DNA of 13,682 nucleotides from NCBI GenBank assembly GCA_903829855.1, contig CAIKRN010000019.1, positions 1 to 13,682 of the forward strand, written 5' to 3'. Shown here piece by piece: positions 1-7,744 of the stretch. The notes under the pieces are model-generated. The model was not told where the DNA came from and ran no database searches. It worked only from the letters and a program-made list of their open reading frames with translations. Each line of letters starts with the position of its first letter. Position 1 is the first letter of the stretch. The DNA is from an uncultured Opitutia bacterium (lineage in GTDB: Bacteria > Verrucomicrobiota > Verrucomicrobiia > Opitutales > UBA953). Position numbers and translations under genes: made by a program.

Positions 1-228
1 GTCCGCCAAGGTGCCTCGAAGGCCGCGGGCAAGGAGTTCGTGCTGGAATCCGTCAACTGCTTCGACGTCTTTACCGGCCCGGGCCTCCCGGAAGGGCATC
101 GCAGCCTCGCCTTCGAGATCCGCTGGCGCCATGCCACCCGTACGCTCACTGACGAAGAAACCAACCAAGCCCTCGGCGTCGTCATCGCGACCCTCGAGAA
201 GGGTGCCGGCTGGACCGTCCGTCGCTAA
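1..228 (+). CDS. pheT: Phenylalanine-tRNA ligase beta subunit, C-terminal end (partial)
   Basis: This is the 3' end of a gene that begins before the window. It is read in frame from base 1 and ends at TAA 226-228. The 75 visible residues match the end of the FDX-ACB (ferredoxin-fold anticodon-binding) domain that closes PheT: 'FDVFTGPGLPEGHRSLAFEI', then 'RTLTDEE' and the terminal helix 'VVIATLEKGAGWTVRR'. In the alpha2-beta2 enzyme this domain binds tRNA-Phe while the complex charges it with phenylalanine in the cytoplasm. gatC starts 5 bp after the stop, so the gene is probably cotranscribed with gatCAB. An internal GTG at 40 is not a start, because the coding frame runs in from the window edge. 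The family call is firm; full length and catalytic parts cannot be judged here. Confidence 0.93.
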   Translation, partial: VRQGASKAAGKEFVLESVNCFDVFTGPGLPEGHRSLAFEIRWRHATRTLTDEETNQALGVVIATLEKGAGWTVRR

Positions 229-233
229 TTCCC

Positions 234-524
234 ATGGCCGAAGGTTTCGACATCGATCACCTCGCGAAACTCGCTCGCCTCAGCCTTACCGCCGAGGAGA
301 AGGCGCTCTACTCTTCGCAACTCAACCAGATCCTGGGCCACTTCCAGGCGCTGGCGGACGCTGACCTGCCTGCCACCATCGACGACGCCCGCGTGGTGAA
401 TGAAGATGCCTTGCGCTCCGATGAGCCAGGTCTGGTCCTCGGTGCCGAAGCCGTCACCCGCATCGCCCCCGCCTCGCGCGATGGGCAAATCTCCGTCCCG
501 CGCGTCGTGGACGACGAATCCTAA
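234..524 (+). CDS. gatC: Asp/Glu-tRNA amidotransferase subunit C
   Basis: The gene encodes 96 residues, the usual GatC length. The N-terminus 'FDIDHLAKLARLSLTAEEK' is the conserved GatC helix, and the C-terminal part carries 'LRSDEPG' followed by an extended tail that in known structures wraps between GatA and GatB. GatC is the small stabilising subunit of GatCAB, which amidates Glu-tRNA(Gln) and/or Asp-tRNA(Asn). It starts at ATG 234, 5 bp after the pheT stop, and is followed by gatA after 3 bp. No Shine-Dalgarno sequence is visible before the ATG, so translation may be coupled to pheT. The order C-A-B is a common one for this complex. Confidence 0.95.
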   Translation: MAEGFDIDHLAKLARLSLTAEEKALYSSQLNQILGHFQALADADLPATIDDARVVNEDALRSDEPGLVLGAEAVTRIAPASRDGQISVPRVVDDES

Positions 525-527
525 GCC

Positions 528-1985
528 ATGGCCGACGCGCTCCATACGCTTTCCGCCGCTGAGCTTGGCCGCCGCCTCGCGGCCGGCTCGCTGACATCCC
601 GTGCCCTTTGCGAAGCGCTCATCGCCCGTTATCAAGTAATCAACGATAAGGTCGGCGCTTTCACGCATCTCGACCAGGCCGACGTGCTCGCTCAGGCCGC
701 CGCCTCCGATGTCCGCCGCAAGGCCGGGCAGGGCCGCGGTCCGCTCGAAGGCATCCCGGTCGCGATCAAGGATAACATCGCGGTGAAAGGTCAGCCGCTC
801 ACCTGCTCGAGTAAAATGCTCGCATCGCTGGTCTCGCCTTACGATTCCCATGTCGCCGAGCGCCTCCGCTCCGCCGGCGCGATCCTCTACGGCCGCCTGA
901 ACAGGGACGAGTTCGCCATGGGTTCTTCCACGGAGAACTCCGCGCTTCGTAAGACGTTCAATCCTTGGGACCTCGCCCGCATCCCGGGCGGTTCCTCTGG
1001 CGGTAGCGCCGCGGCCCTCGCGGCCGGACTGGTTCCTCTCTCGCTTGGCTCCGATACCGGTGGTTCGATTCGCCAGCCCGCCTCGCATTGCGGTGTAGTC
1101 GGCTTGAAGCCCACCTACGGTCTCATCTCCCGCTTCGGCCTCGTGGCCTTCGCTTCGTCGCTCGACCAGATCGGCCCGATGGCCCGCAGTATCGAAGACT
1201 GCGAACTCCTCCTCAACGCGTTGGCTTCGGCCGATGCACGCGACATGACCTGCTTCGGCCCGTCTGACCGTGCCCTCACGCCGGCCGGCGACGCCAAGAA
1301 GCTCCGCATCGGCATCCCGAAGGGTTTCCTCGGGAAGGGCGTCGCTCCCGAAGTCGCCGCCGCCGTCAACGCCGCAATCGAATTCTACCGCGCCCAAGGT
1401 TGCGCGATCTCCGAGGTCGAACTGCCCTCCGCCGACCTCGCCGTGCCGACCTATTACGTCGTGGCGACCGCCGAGGCTTCCTCGAATCTCGGCCGCTACG
1501 ATGGCGTCCGCTACGGCCATCGCTCCGCCTCCGCCGGTACGCCGGTCGAGATGATGACCGCCAGTCGCTCCGAAGGCTTCGGTCCCGAAGTGAAGCGCCG
1601 CATCCTGCTCGGCACGTTCGTGCTCAGCGCCGGTTACGCTGATGCCTATTACGTCCGCGCGCTCCGGGCTCGCTCGAAGATTCGGGCCGAATACCTCGCC
1701 GCCCTTGCGGGCGTCGATGTGCTGCTGACCCCGACCGTTCCGACGCCTGCCTTCAAGGTCGGCGAGAAGGCTTCAGATCCGCTGCAGCTCTACCTCGAGG
1801 ACATTTTTACGATTCCCGCTAACCTCGCTGGTCTCCCGGCGATCTCGGTGCCCTGCGGTAAGTCCGGCCATCTCCCGGTCGGTTTCCATCTCGTCGGGGC
1901 GCCGCTCTCCGAAGCCAAACTCCTCGCCGCGGGCCGTCTCTTCGAGGCCGCCCACGGTTTCGCCCACCAGCAAGCCACGCTATGA
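528..1985 (+). CDS. gatA: Asp/Glu-tRNA amidotransferase subunit A (amidase)
   Basis: The product is 485 residues, typical for GatA. It has the full amidase signature: 'VAIKDNI' with catalytic Lys81, 'PGGSSGGSAA' with the cis-Ser Ser156, and 'SDTGGSIRQPA' with nucleophile Ser180. The 24-residue spacing between the two serines is the family norm. GatA hydrolyses glutamine, and the released ammonia reaches the GatB site through a tunnel, where the misacylated tRNA is amidated. The C-terminal part ('LLTPTVPTPAF', 'NLAGLPAISVPCG', 'PVGFHLVG') is also standard. Its TGA stop overlaps the gatB ATG as ATGA, which suggests translational coupling and balanced subunits. A GatA role rather than a free amidase is secured by flanking gatC and gatB. 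Confidence 0.97.
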   Translation: MADALHTLSAAELGRRLAAGSLTSRALCEALIARYQVINDKVGAFTHLDQADVLAQAAASDVRRKAGQGRGPLEGIPVAIKDNIAVKGQPLTCSSKMLASLVSPYDSHVAERLRSAGAILYGRLNRDEFAMGSSTENSALRKTFNPWDLARIPGGSSGGSAAALAAGLVPLSLGSDTGGSIRQPASHCGVVGLKPTYGLISRFGLVAFASSLDQIGPMARSIEDCELLLNALASADARDMTCFGPSDRALTPAGDAKKLRIGIPKGFLGKGVAPEVAAAVNAAIEFYRAQGCAISEVELPSADLAVPTYYVVATAEASSNLGRYDGVRYGHRSASAGTPVEMMTASRSEGFGPEVKRRILLGTFVLSAGYADAYYVRALRARSKIRAEYLAALAGVDVLLTPTVPTPAFKVGEKASDPLQLYLEDIFTIPANLAGLPAISVPCGKSGHLPVGFHLVGAPLSEAKLLAAGRLFEAAHGFAHQQATL

Positions 1986-3487
1986 GCAACGTACCTTCTG
2001 ATTGGGAAGTCGTCATCGGCCTTGAGGTCCACGTGCAGTTGCACACCCGCGCCAAGGTCTTCGCCTCTTCCCCTTGGGGCTTCGGTAAGGCGCCGAATGA
2101 ACAGGTCGACCCGGTCGTCCTTGGTCTCCCCGGCACGTTGCCGGTGGTGAATCGCGAGGCCGTCGAGAAATCCATCCTCTTTGGCCTGGTCGTGGGGTCC
2201 TCCGTTCCAGAGCACTGCTCTTGGGATCGAAAGAATTATTTCTACCCGGATAATCCGAAGAACTACCAGCTCACGCAGAAGGATTTTCCGGTGGTTGTTG
2301 GCGGCCAGGTCGAGATCGAGCTCCCCGGTGCCTCGCGCAACGTCATGGGCGAGCACAAGTTCATCCGCATTCACCATGCGCACCTCGAAGAGGACGTGGG
2401 TAAACTCAGCCATGCGGGCAGCGGGTCGTTGGTCGACTACAACCGCGCCGGCGTGCCGCTCCTCGAAATCGTCACCGAGCCAGATCTCCGTTCCTCGGCC
2501 GAAGCGGAAGCTTTCCTGCGCTCGCTCGTCGCGATGCTGACTCAGGCGGGCGTGGCCGATTGCGATATGGAAAAGGGCCAGTTGCGTTGCGACTGTAACG
2601 TATCGATCCGCCGCCGTGGCGCCGACAAGCTCGGCACTCGCACCGAAACCAAAAATCTTAACTCAATCTCGAGCGTTCGCGACACGGTCATCTACGAGAC
2701 CGCCCGCCAGATCCGCGAACTCGAAGCCGGCCGTTCGATCACGCAAGAGACCCGCGGTTGGAATGCCGAATTGGGTCGGGGCTACGTTCTGCGCGATAAG
2801 GAAGACGCCCATGACTACCGCTACTTCCCAGATCCGGATATCCCGACGTTAAAGATTTCGCGCGAGACGGTCGCCCGGCTGGCTAAATTGGTCCCGGAAA
2901 ACCTTTACGACCGCCAGCGTCGCTACGTCGAGAAGCTTGGCCTGCCTTACACCGCCGCTTCGGTGCTCGTGAATGACCGCGCCCTCGCCGAGTGGTTCGA
3001 GCTGGCCGTGGCTGCTCATCCGACCAACCCGTCGGGCATCGCCAACCTCGTTGCCAACGACCTCCTGCGCGACCTCGCCGCTTCGGCGGGTGCCGCTGGC
3101 TCCTTCGATGAGGCCGTGCCCGCGCAGGTCTCGCTTTCGTCCTGCCCGATCAAGCCCGCCCAGCTCGCCGGTCTGGTGAAGCTCACCGACGAGGCCGTCA
3201 TTTCCAAGCAGCAGGCCAAGGAAGTCTTCGCCGAGATGTTCAAGACCGGCCAGGACGCCGCCGCGATTGTTGACGCCAAGGGCCTCCGCCAGAATAGCGA
3301 CACCGGCGAGCTCGAGAAGATTGTCCAGGAAGTCATCGCCGATCCGGCCGTGGCGAAATCCATCGCCGAATACCGCGCCGGCAACGAGAAGGCCATCAAC
3401 GCGCTCAAGGGCCCCATTATGAAGCGCACGCAGGGCAAGGCTAACCCGGTCCTCATCGACCAGCTGCTCCGCAAGTTCCTCGGATGA
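1982..3487 (+). CDS. gatB: Asp/Glu-tRNA amidotransferase subunit B
   Basis: The product is 501 residues, close to the family norm. The N-terminal cradle domain shows 'VIGLEVHVQL' (Glu15, His17), 'WDRKNYFYPD' (residues 81-90), 'HLEEDVGK' (134-141), 'YNRAGVPLLEIVTEPDL' (153-169), 'RCDCNVSIR' (202-210) and 'ETKNLNS', then 'ETRGW' and 'HDYRYFPDPD'. The last ~150 residues form the helical and YqeY-like tail that recognises the tRNA. GatB phosphorylates the misacylated Glu or Asp side chain on tRNA with ATP and amidates it with ammonia from GatA. The gene overlaps gatA by 4 bp (ATGA) and overlaps the next gene the same way. The sequence does not show whether the cell uses it for Gln-tRNA, Asn-tRNA or both. 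Confidence 0.97.
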   Translation: MSNVPSDWEVVIGLEVHVQLHTRAKVFASSPWGFGKAPNEQVDPVVLGLPGTLPVVNREAVEKSILFGLVVGSSVPEHCSWDRKNYFYPDNPKNYQLTQKDFPVVVGGQVEIELPGASRNVMGEHKFIRIHHAHLEEDVGKLSHAGSGSLVDYNRAGVPLLEIVTEPDLRSSAEAEAFLRSLVAMLTQAGVADCDMEKGQLRCDCNVSIRRRGADKLGTRTETKNLNSISSVRDTVIYETARQIRELEAGRSITQETRGWNAELGRGYVLRDKEDAHDYRYFPDPDIPTLKISRETVARLAKLVPENLYDRQRRYVEKLGLPYTAASVLVNDRALAEWFELAVAAHPTNPSGIANLVANDLLRDLAASAGAAGSFDEAVPAQVSLSSCPIKPAQLAGLVKLTDEAVISKQQAKEVFAEMFKTGQDAAAIVDAKGLRQNSDTGELEKIVQEVIADPAVAKSIAEYRAGNEKAINALKGPIMKRTQGKANPVLIDQLLRKFLG

Positions 3488-4185
3488 GTGACGCTTCCGC
3501 TTCGCCGCTGACCGCCGGCATCAAGGCCGCTCGCGACAACGCGCTGCCGTTGGCGATCATCATGTTAGCTGCGGCCGGTCTCGTCGTGGCGTATTACAAC
3601 GTCCCCGCCGTCGCCACGGCTCTCAACCGCATCGGCGCCGTCAACAAGGCTAACCCGTTTGCCTTTGCGGCGATCTTCACGGCAATCACTTCGGGTCTTA
3701 TCCCGTGGTGCTTCCGGATGATCTTCCCAGGGCTACGCCCGACCTATCCATTCGGCGACCTCATCCACAGCATGGTCTGGTGGAGCCTGATGGGGATGTT
3801 GATCACCTATTTCTACCATATCCAGGCCGTCTGGTTTGGCAGTGAGGCCAATCTTCCGACCGTTCTGTTAAAGGTGTTCGTCGATATGGCTGGCTTCACG
3901 ATCTTCATTGGTGCGCCGTTCAACGCGATTTCCCACCTCTGGAAGGATTGCGGCTGGGACACCGCCCGCCTCCGGGCGGCGATGGGCCCGGGTTGGTATC
4001 GACGCTTGGTGTTGCCGAATTTGCTGACGAACTACTTCGTCTGGTTTCCGGGTACGCTCATTTTCTACAGCATGCCCACCGACCTTCAGTTGGTCGTGGC
4101 GAACTGTATCGGCTGCTTCTGGGCGCTGATGTGTGCCCGGATCGCCGCCCATTCGGGCGTCCCGGTGTCGGATGTGCACGCCTAA
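3484..4185 (+). CDS. Multi-pass membrane protein, distantly Mpv17/PMP22-like
   Basis: A 233-residue, strongly hydrophobic protein with about five or six likely membrane segments: roughly residues 20-40, 58-76, 93-110, 125-147, 186-203 and 206-222. The C-terminal half resembles the Mpv17/PMP22 pattern: 'KVFVDMAGFTIFIGAPFNAI' in place of the family's K-x-x-x-D-Q-x-x-x-x-P stretch, then 'WFPGTLIFYSMPTDLQLVVAN', a Trp-Pro-rich loop before a polar Pro/Leu/Asn motif, and a final 'FWALMCARIA' helix. I read that as a distant match, not proof. In eukaryotes the family sits in organelle membranes; a bacterial role is not established. The start codon overlaps the gatB stop (ATGA), so it is the last gene of the pheT-gatCAB operon. 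No functional link to tRNA amidation is evident. Confidence 0.6.
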   Translation: MSDASASPLTAGIKAARDNALPLAIIMLAAAGLVVAYYNVPAVATALNRIGAVNKANPFAFAAIFTAITSGLIPWCFRMIFPGLRPTYPFGDLIHSMVWWSLMGMLITYFYHIQAVWFGSEANLPTVLLKVFVDMAGFTIFIGAPFNAISHLWKDCGWDTARLRAAMGPGWYRRLVLPNLLTNYFVWFPGTLIFYSMPTDLQLVVANCIGCFWALMCARIAAHSGVPVSDVHA

Positions 4186-4254
4186 GCGGATTTTCCCTGC
4201 TTGTCGGTATCCCTCGCTTGAAACCCCGTACTCGTTAGGCGAACGTATCCACCA

Positions 4255-6513
4255 GTGCCTGACCTTTTCGGAGAAATTGCACCCGGCGTTGCCGAGGTAG
4301 TCCCGTTTGACGGCGGGGCTCGGGCCTACTCGTATGCCGTGCCCTCGGCGCTGAAGGAAGTCCTGCAGGTTGGTCAACTGGTCCGCGTGCCCCTCGGTGG
4401 GCGGACGAGCATCGGCGTGGTCTGGAAGTATCCGGCCGAGCCACCGCCCTCCGCCAAACTGCGCAGTATCATCTCGCTCGAACACGAGCAGCCGGTGATG
4501 ACGCCCGATTGCTGTAAGCTAGCCGAATGGATGTCGGGCTATTACGGCTGCGGGCTTAACTCTGTCTTGGAAACCGTCCTGCCAGCCGCGGTCCGCAAGG
4601 GCGTGCGCCCGGTGTTGCGCCGCCTGCTTACGCTGATCGCTCCGCCTGACGCTGAGGTACTGGAGAAACTTCGTAAGAAAGCCCCGCGGCAAGCGCAGGT
4701 TATCGATTATCTTTCCGGTCAGAAAGAGCCCGCCGATCGTTCCAAGATGGTCGAAGGCCTCGGCGTTGCCCAGCAGGCCGTCGATGCGCTCATCAAGGCG
4801 GGCACGGTCAAGGAGGATGCGAGTGTCTTGTGGCGCGTGGCCTACGACGACCCGTACGCCGAAGGCGAGACGGTCGCCGCCACTGGCCACACCTTAAATC
4901 CGGAGCAAGTTGCCGCGGTCGCCTCGGCTACGCAGACACTTGATTCCAAAGCCTTCCGCGCCCACTTGCTCCATGGCGTCACGGGTTCGGGCAAGACCGA
5001 GGTCTATGTGGCGCTGATCCGCAAGGTCGTCGCTGAGGGTGGTTCAGCAATCTTCCTGGTTCCCGAGGTCGCACTCACGCCGCAGACGGTCGGCCGGCTT
5101 CGTTCTCGTCTCGCCGACCTCGGCGCCAAGGTCGTCGTCTGGCACAGCCACCTTTCCGCCGGGGAGCGTTTCGATGCGTGGATGGCGATGTCGCTCGGGC
5201 AGGCGAGGGTGGTCGTCGGGGCGCGTTCCGCGGTCTTCGCTCCGCTCCCAAATCTCCGGCTCATTGTCGTCGACGAGGAGCATGAGCCCTCCTTCAAGCA
5301 GGGTGAAACCCCGATGTATCACGGACGCGATGTCGCGGTGATGCGCGCTTCGATCCTCGGGGCGGCCTGCGTGCTGGGCTCGGCCACGCCTTCGTTGGAA
5401 TCTTGGAAGAACGCCACCTCTGGTCGCTATGTGCTCGATGTGATGGCCAAGCGGGTGGATGACCGCCCGATGCCAGCTTTTCGTATCGTGGATATGCGCC
5501 GCGAAATCTTGCACTCGAAAGGGCAGCATATCCTTTCGCGTGAATTGACCGATGGTATCCGCGCCCGGCTGGAGCGCCGTGAGCAATCGATTCTTTTCCT
5601 GAACCGTCGCGGCCACTCCCGCTCGCTGGTCTGTCCGGATTGCGGCGAGGCCGTGCAGTGTAAGCGTTGCAGCGTTTCCCTCACGTTGCACCGCACCGAT
5701 GATACCGCCCGCTGCCACCTCTGTAACCATCAGGAGCGTGCCCCGGTACTCTGCCCGAGCTGCCGCTCCCCGAAGGTCCGCTGGAAGGGTTACGGCACGC
5801 AGAAGGTGGAGGAAACGATCGCTCAGCTCTTTCCTCGCGCCCGGGTGGCCCGCATTGATGCCGATACGATGGGCAAGAAGGACCTCTTCCGGAAGGTGCT
5901 CTCGGATTTTCGCGCCGGTAAATATGACATGCTCCTCGGCACGCAGATGATTGCCAAGGGACTCGATTTCCCCCGCGTGACCTTGGTGGGTATCATCGAC
6001 GCGGACTTATCCCTGCAACTGCCGGACTTCCGGGCCGCTGAGCGCACGTTTCAACTACTCACCCAGGTGGCCGGCCGCGCTGGCCGTGGTGACCTTGAGG
6101 GCGTGGTTGTCGTCCAGAGTTTCCAGCCGGCCTCGGATCCTATCCAGTTCGCCAAGCGACTCGATTTCCATGGCTTTGCGGCCGCCGAATTGGAGAAGCG
6201 CGCCGAATTCGGTTACCCGCCGGAGCGCCACCTGATTCGTCACGTCTTCCGCGGCCGCAATGCCGAGAAGGTGAATTTCGTCGCCGATGCCTGGGTGAAA
6301 GAGCTCGAACGGCTCCATCCTGGGCTATGTGAAATCCGCGGGCCAGCGCCGTGCCCTTTTGAGAAAGTGCAGGATCAGCACCGCGTCCACATCTGGTATC
6401 TCGTCACGGGCGTGAAGTCCTTGCTGTCCGTTTTACTTCCGCTCCGGGCCAAGATTCTCGGCGACGAAGAGGTGATCGATGTCATCGACGTCGACGCCCA
6501 GGATTGCGCCTGA
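4255..6513 (+). CDS. priA: Primosomal protein N', replication restart helicase
   Basis: The 752-residue product has the full PriA layout. An N-terminal 3'-DNA-binding domain ('PFDGGARAYSYAVP', residues 17-30) and a winged-helix region come first. The helicase core follows: Walker A 'GVTGSGKTEV' (241-250), DEEH box 'VVDEEHEPSFKQ' (338-349), 'GSATPS' (375-380), 'GTQMIAKGLDFP' (562-573) and motif VI 'QVAGRAGRG' (604-612). Eight zinc cysteines are present at 460, 463, 469, 472, 487, 490, 500 and 503. PriA reloads the replisome at stalled forks. The start is GTG 4255: an in-frame TGA lies at 4219-4221 and no other start codon falls between. It stands 69 bp after the membrane-protein gene, where I see no clear promoter or hairpin, so it may be read through from the upstream operon. 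Confidence 0.96.
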   Translation: MPDLFGEIAPGVAEVVPFDGGARAYSYAVPSALKEVLQVGQLVRVPLGGRTSIGVVWKYPAEPPPSAKLRSIISLEHEQPVMTPDCCKLAEWMSGYYGCGLNSVLETVLPAAVRKGVRPVLRRLLTLIAPPDAEVLEKLRKKAPRQAQVIDYLSGQKEPADRSKMVEGLGVAQQAVDALIKAGTVKEDASVLWRVAYDDPYAEGETVAATGHTLNPEQVAAVASATQTLDSKAFRAHLLHGVTGSGKTEVYVALIRKVVAEGGSAIFLVPEVALTPQTVGRLRSRLADLGAKVVVWHSHLSAGERFDAWMAMSLGQARVVVGARSAVFAPLPNLRLIVVDEEHEPSFKQGETPMYHGRDVAVMRASILGAACVLGSATPSLESWKNATSGRYVLDVMAKRVDDRPMPAFRIVDMRREILHSKGQHILSRELTDGIRARLERREQSILFLNRRGHSRSLVCPDCGEAVQCKRCSVSLTLHRTDDTARCHLCNHQERAPVLCPSCRSPKVRWKGYGTQKVEETIAQLFPRARVARIDADTMGKKDLFRKVLSDFRAGKYDMLLGTQMIAKGLDFPRVTLVGIIDADLSLQLPDFRAAERTFQLLTQVAGRAGRGDLEGVVVVQSFQPASDPIQFAKRLDFHGFAAAELEKRAEFGYPPERHLIRHVFRGRNAEKVNFVADAWVKELERLHPGLCEIRGPAPCPFEKVQDQHRVHIWYLVTGVKSLLSVLLPLRAKILGDEEVIDVIDVDAQDCA

Positions 6514-6522
6514 CCCGCCGGC

Positions 6523-6873
6523 TTATTTCTTGCCCTTGGCGTTGCGCCGACCGTTCTTGCCGATGCCGTGGGGGATGAGTTTCCCCTGATGGACTTTCTG
6601 GAAGAGGTTATTCGAGTTAGTCACCCCGAGGCAGTAGAGCACGGCGGCGACATCGGCGGTTTTTTCCTTCGCGACCAACCCCGCTTGCGTGAGCGCCGCC
6701 GCGAGCGCGGCGTGGAAGTTGGCCGGGCTGATGTCCAATTCCTCCCCGCCGATCTTTAGCCAGACTTCCGTGCGGGCCTGCATCGTGCAGTTGCCCCGCT
6801 TTTCCTGCAGGGCGCGGAGGTGCTCAATGAGCTCGGGGATAGAGTCGGGGATTTTCGGGGAAGACTCGGGCAT
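6523..6873 (-). CDS. Small hypothetical protein, basic C-terminus
   Basis: I do not recognise this 116-residue protein. The N-terminus (1-30) is acidic to mixed with 'IPELIEHLRALQEK', a probable helix. The middle, 'FHAALAAALTQAGLVAKEK' and 'ADVAAVLYCLGVTNSN', looks like a small helical domain. The tail 'GKNGRRNAKGKK' is strongly basic and could bind nucleic acid; that is inference only. No signal peptide or membrane segment is seen. It converges on priA with only 9 bp between the stop codons and no obvious terminator there. The ATG at 6871-6873 has no Shine-Dalgarno match. Codon usage looks like the neighbours', and the opposite strand has no convincing gene, which supports it being real. Confidence 0.65.
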   Translation of the reverse strand: MPESSPKIPDSIPELIEHLRALQEKRGNCTMQARTEVWLKIGGEELDISPANFHAALAAALTQAGLVAKEKTADVAAVLYCLGVTNSNNLFQKVHQGKLIPHGIGKNGRRNAKGKK

Positions 6874-7029
6874 GGGCGACAGATTCGATTAAATAGCGGG
6901 AAATTTATGCGGGAGAGGGCGTTTAATGACGGGCCCCGCTGGTGGTATGGGCGATAAAGCACCCCCTATCTATTTAAGCGACAGTTGACTGTGAACACCC
7001 AATTACAACCTGACGTGTAATATTATAAA
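6874..7029. other. AT-rich spacer between hypothetical gene and tRNA
   Basis: No gene is visible here. The part from about 6956 to 7040 is strikingly AT-rich for this window ('TAATATTATAAATTAATAAAA'-like composition). It probably holds the promoter of the minus-strand hypothetical gene: on that strand a TATAAT-like box lies at 7022-7027 and a second AT-rich box (TAAATAG) near 6970-6976, but neither has a good -35 partner at 16-18 bp. On the plus strand a TTGACT at 6983-6988 also lacks a well-spaced -10. Confidence 0.4.
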
Positions 7030-7064
7030 TTAATAAAACAGGGGTCCGAGCCACGTGGCGGGAC
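7030..7064 (-). terminator. Possible rho-independent terminator of tRNA-Val
   Basis: Read on the minus strand just after the tRNA 3' end, GTCC (7061-7064) pairs with GGAC (7044-7047). Inside them lies the palindrome GCCACGTGGC (7050-7059), which can form a GCC/GGC stem with an ACGT loop. The hairpin is followed after a few bases by the T-rich run TGTTTTATTAATTT. The internal bulges are asymmetric (1 versus 2 nt), so the hairpin is imperfect. Confidence 0.4.
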
Positions 7065-7079
7065 GGCAATCTCCCGGGA

Positions 7080-7156
7080 TGGTGGTCGCGACAGGACTTG
7101 AACCTGTGACTTCAGCAATGTGAATGCTGCGCTCTAACCAACTGAGCTACGCGACC
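7080..7156 (-). tRNA. tRNA-Val, anticodon CAC
   Basis: The minus strand folds as a complete 77-nt tRNA. Acceptor GGTCGCG pairs with CGCGACC; the D-arm is GCTC/GAGC; the anticodon stem CAGCA/TGCTG encloses the loop TTCACAT, giving anticodon CAC (plus-strand positions 7120-7122). The variable loop is AAGTC, and the T-arm ACAGG/CCTGT holds TTCAAGT. The discriminator is A and CCA is encoded (7080-7082). Anticodon CAC reads the valine codon GUG, and A35, C36 and A73 agree with valine identity. It is not tRNA-His, which needs anticodon GTG and an extra 5' G. It stands alone, not in a tRNA cluster. Confidence 0.96.
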
Positions 7157-7277
7157 GTATCCCGGGGCTATCTCAATGGCTTTACCTCGGAGGGCGGGCA
7201 AGCCTGATTTGGCCGCATCTTGGGCGGATAACGTCATGGCTTCTTGTCTTTCCGCCCGCCGCGTTAATCCTGTGTAG

Positions 7278-7646
7278 ATGGAAATCGCCAATCCGCCCGC
7301 CGCTCCCCGTGTGGCTGATGAGCGCCTGATTCGCCTCACGGCGCCTGCCGGCGTGAAGGTGCGTGCCTTGGCGGTCCGCGAGGCGCAGGGGTCTTTTCTC
7401 CGTGTGGCCATCTCGGGCGGCGGCTGTAATGGGCTTTCCTATAAGATGCGTTTCACGGGTGAGGCGAAGTCGGCCGACATCCTCGTCCGCACGGAAGGCG
7501 TCGAGGTCCTAGTCGACCCAAAATCCGCCCTCTACCTTCGCGGTACGCAGTTGGATTATTCTGACAAGATGATCGGTGGCGGTTTCAAATTCTCGAATCC
7601 CAACGCCAAGGCTAGCTGCTCCTGTGGGGAGAGTTTTTCGCTTTAG
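7278..7646 (+). CDS. A-type iron-sulfur cluster carrier (HesB/IscA/ErpA family)
   Basis: This 122-residue protein has the three invariant cysteines of the family: Cys50 in 'GGGCNGLSYKM' and Cys114 and Cys116 in 'ASCSCGESFSL'. They bind a transient [2Fe-2S] or [4Fe-4S] cluster that is passed to apo-enzymes. The central 'VLVDPKSALYLRGTQLDYS' and 'GGGFKFSNPNAK' are also typical. The ~17-residue N-terminal lead before 'IRLTAPAG' is slightly longer than in most members. The usual C-terminal C-G-C-G is here C-S-C-G, which keeps both ligands. The gene stands alone with no isc or suf neighbours, so IscA, ErpA or SufA cannot be told apart from context. The stop TAG is followed 10 bp later by a strong palindrome (7657-7681) that may also affect transcript ends. 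Confidence 0.92.
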   Translation: MEIANPPAAPRVADERLIRLTAPAGVKVRALAVREAQGSFLRVAISGGGCNGLSYKMRFTGEAKSADILVRTEGVEVLVDPKSALYLRGTQLDYSDKMIGGGFKFSNPNAKASCSCGESFSL

Positions 7647-7656
7647 TCTGCATCAG

Positions 7657-7681
7657 GTAGGGGCAGCACCGCGTGCTGCCC
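7657..7681 (+). repeat. REP-like palindrome A (GTAG-headed)
   Basis: GTAG (7657-7660) is followed by the perfect 9-bp arms GGGCAGCAC / GTGCTGCCC (7661-7669, 7673-7681) around the loop CGC. It starts 10 bp after the Fe-S carrier stop. A copy with the same sequence lies at 12732-12756; identity extends 2 bp upstream and 1 bp downstream of the unit. The design equals that of REP elements: a tetranucleotide head and then a hairpin. Confidence 0.85.
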
Positions 7682-7691
7682 TCGTTTGCTG

Positions 7692-7706
7692 GTTCGGCCG
7701 CCGAAC
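7692..7706. repeat. Short hairpin between REP elements A and B
   Basis: GTTCGG (7692-7697) and CCGAAC (7701-7706) form a perfect 6-bp stem around CCG. It has no GTAG head, so it is a linker hairpin or part of a composite element rather than a full unit. Confidence 0.5.
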
Positions 7707-7717
7707 GGTGGCCGGAG

Positions 7718-7742
7718 GTAGGGGCACGACTACGCCGTGCCC
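7718..7742 (+). repeat. REP-like palindrome B (GTAG-headed)
   Basis: GTAG (7718-7721) is followed by arms GGGCACGAC (7722-7730) and GCCGTGCCC (7734-7742) around the loop TAC, with one A·C mismatch. It is the left member of an inverted pair with element C, 2 bp away. Confidence 0.8.
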
Positions 7743-7744
7743 TC

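Noticed and set aside
225..1520. Long minus-strand open frame (431 codons) opposite gatC/gatA
   Set aside because: Its protein is low-complexity (Gly, Arg, Glu, Asp) and mirrors the codon bias of the clear gatC and gatA genes on the other strand.
6514..6522. Bidirectional terminator between priA and the 116-aa gene
   Set aside because: The gap is 9 bp and no hairpin with a T-run is found there.
7080..7156. tRNA-Val as an attachment site of an integrated element
   Set aside because: I see no second copy of the tRNA 3' end in the window, no integrase, and the flanking genes are ordinary housekeeping genes.
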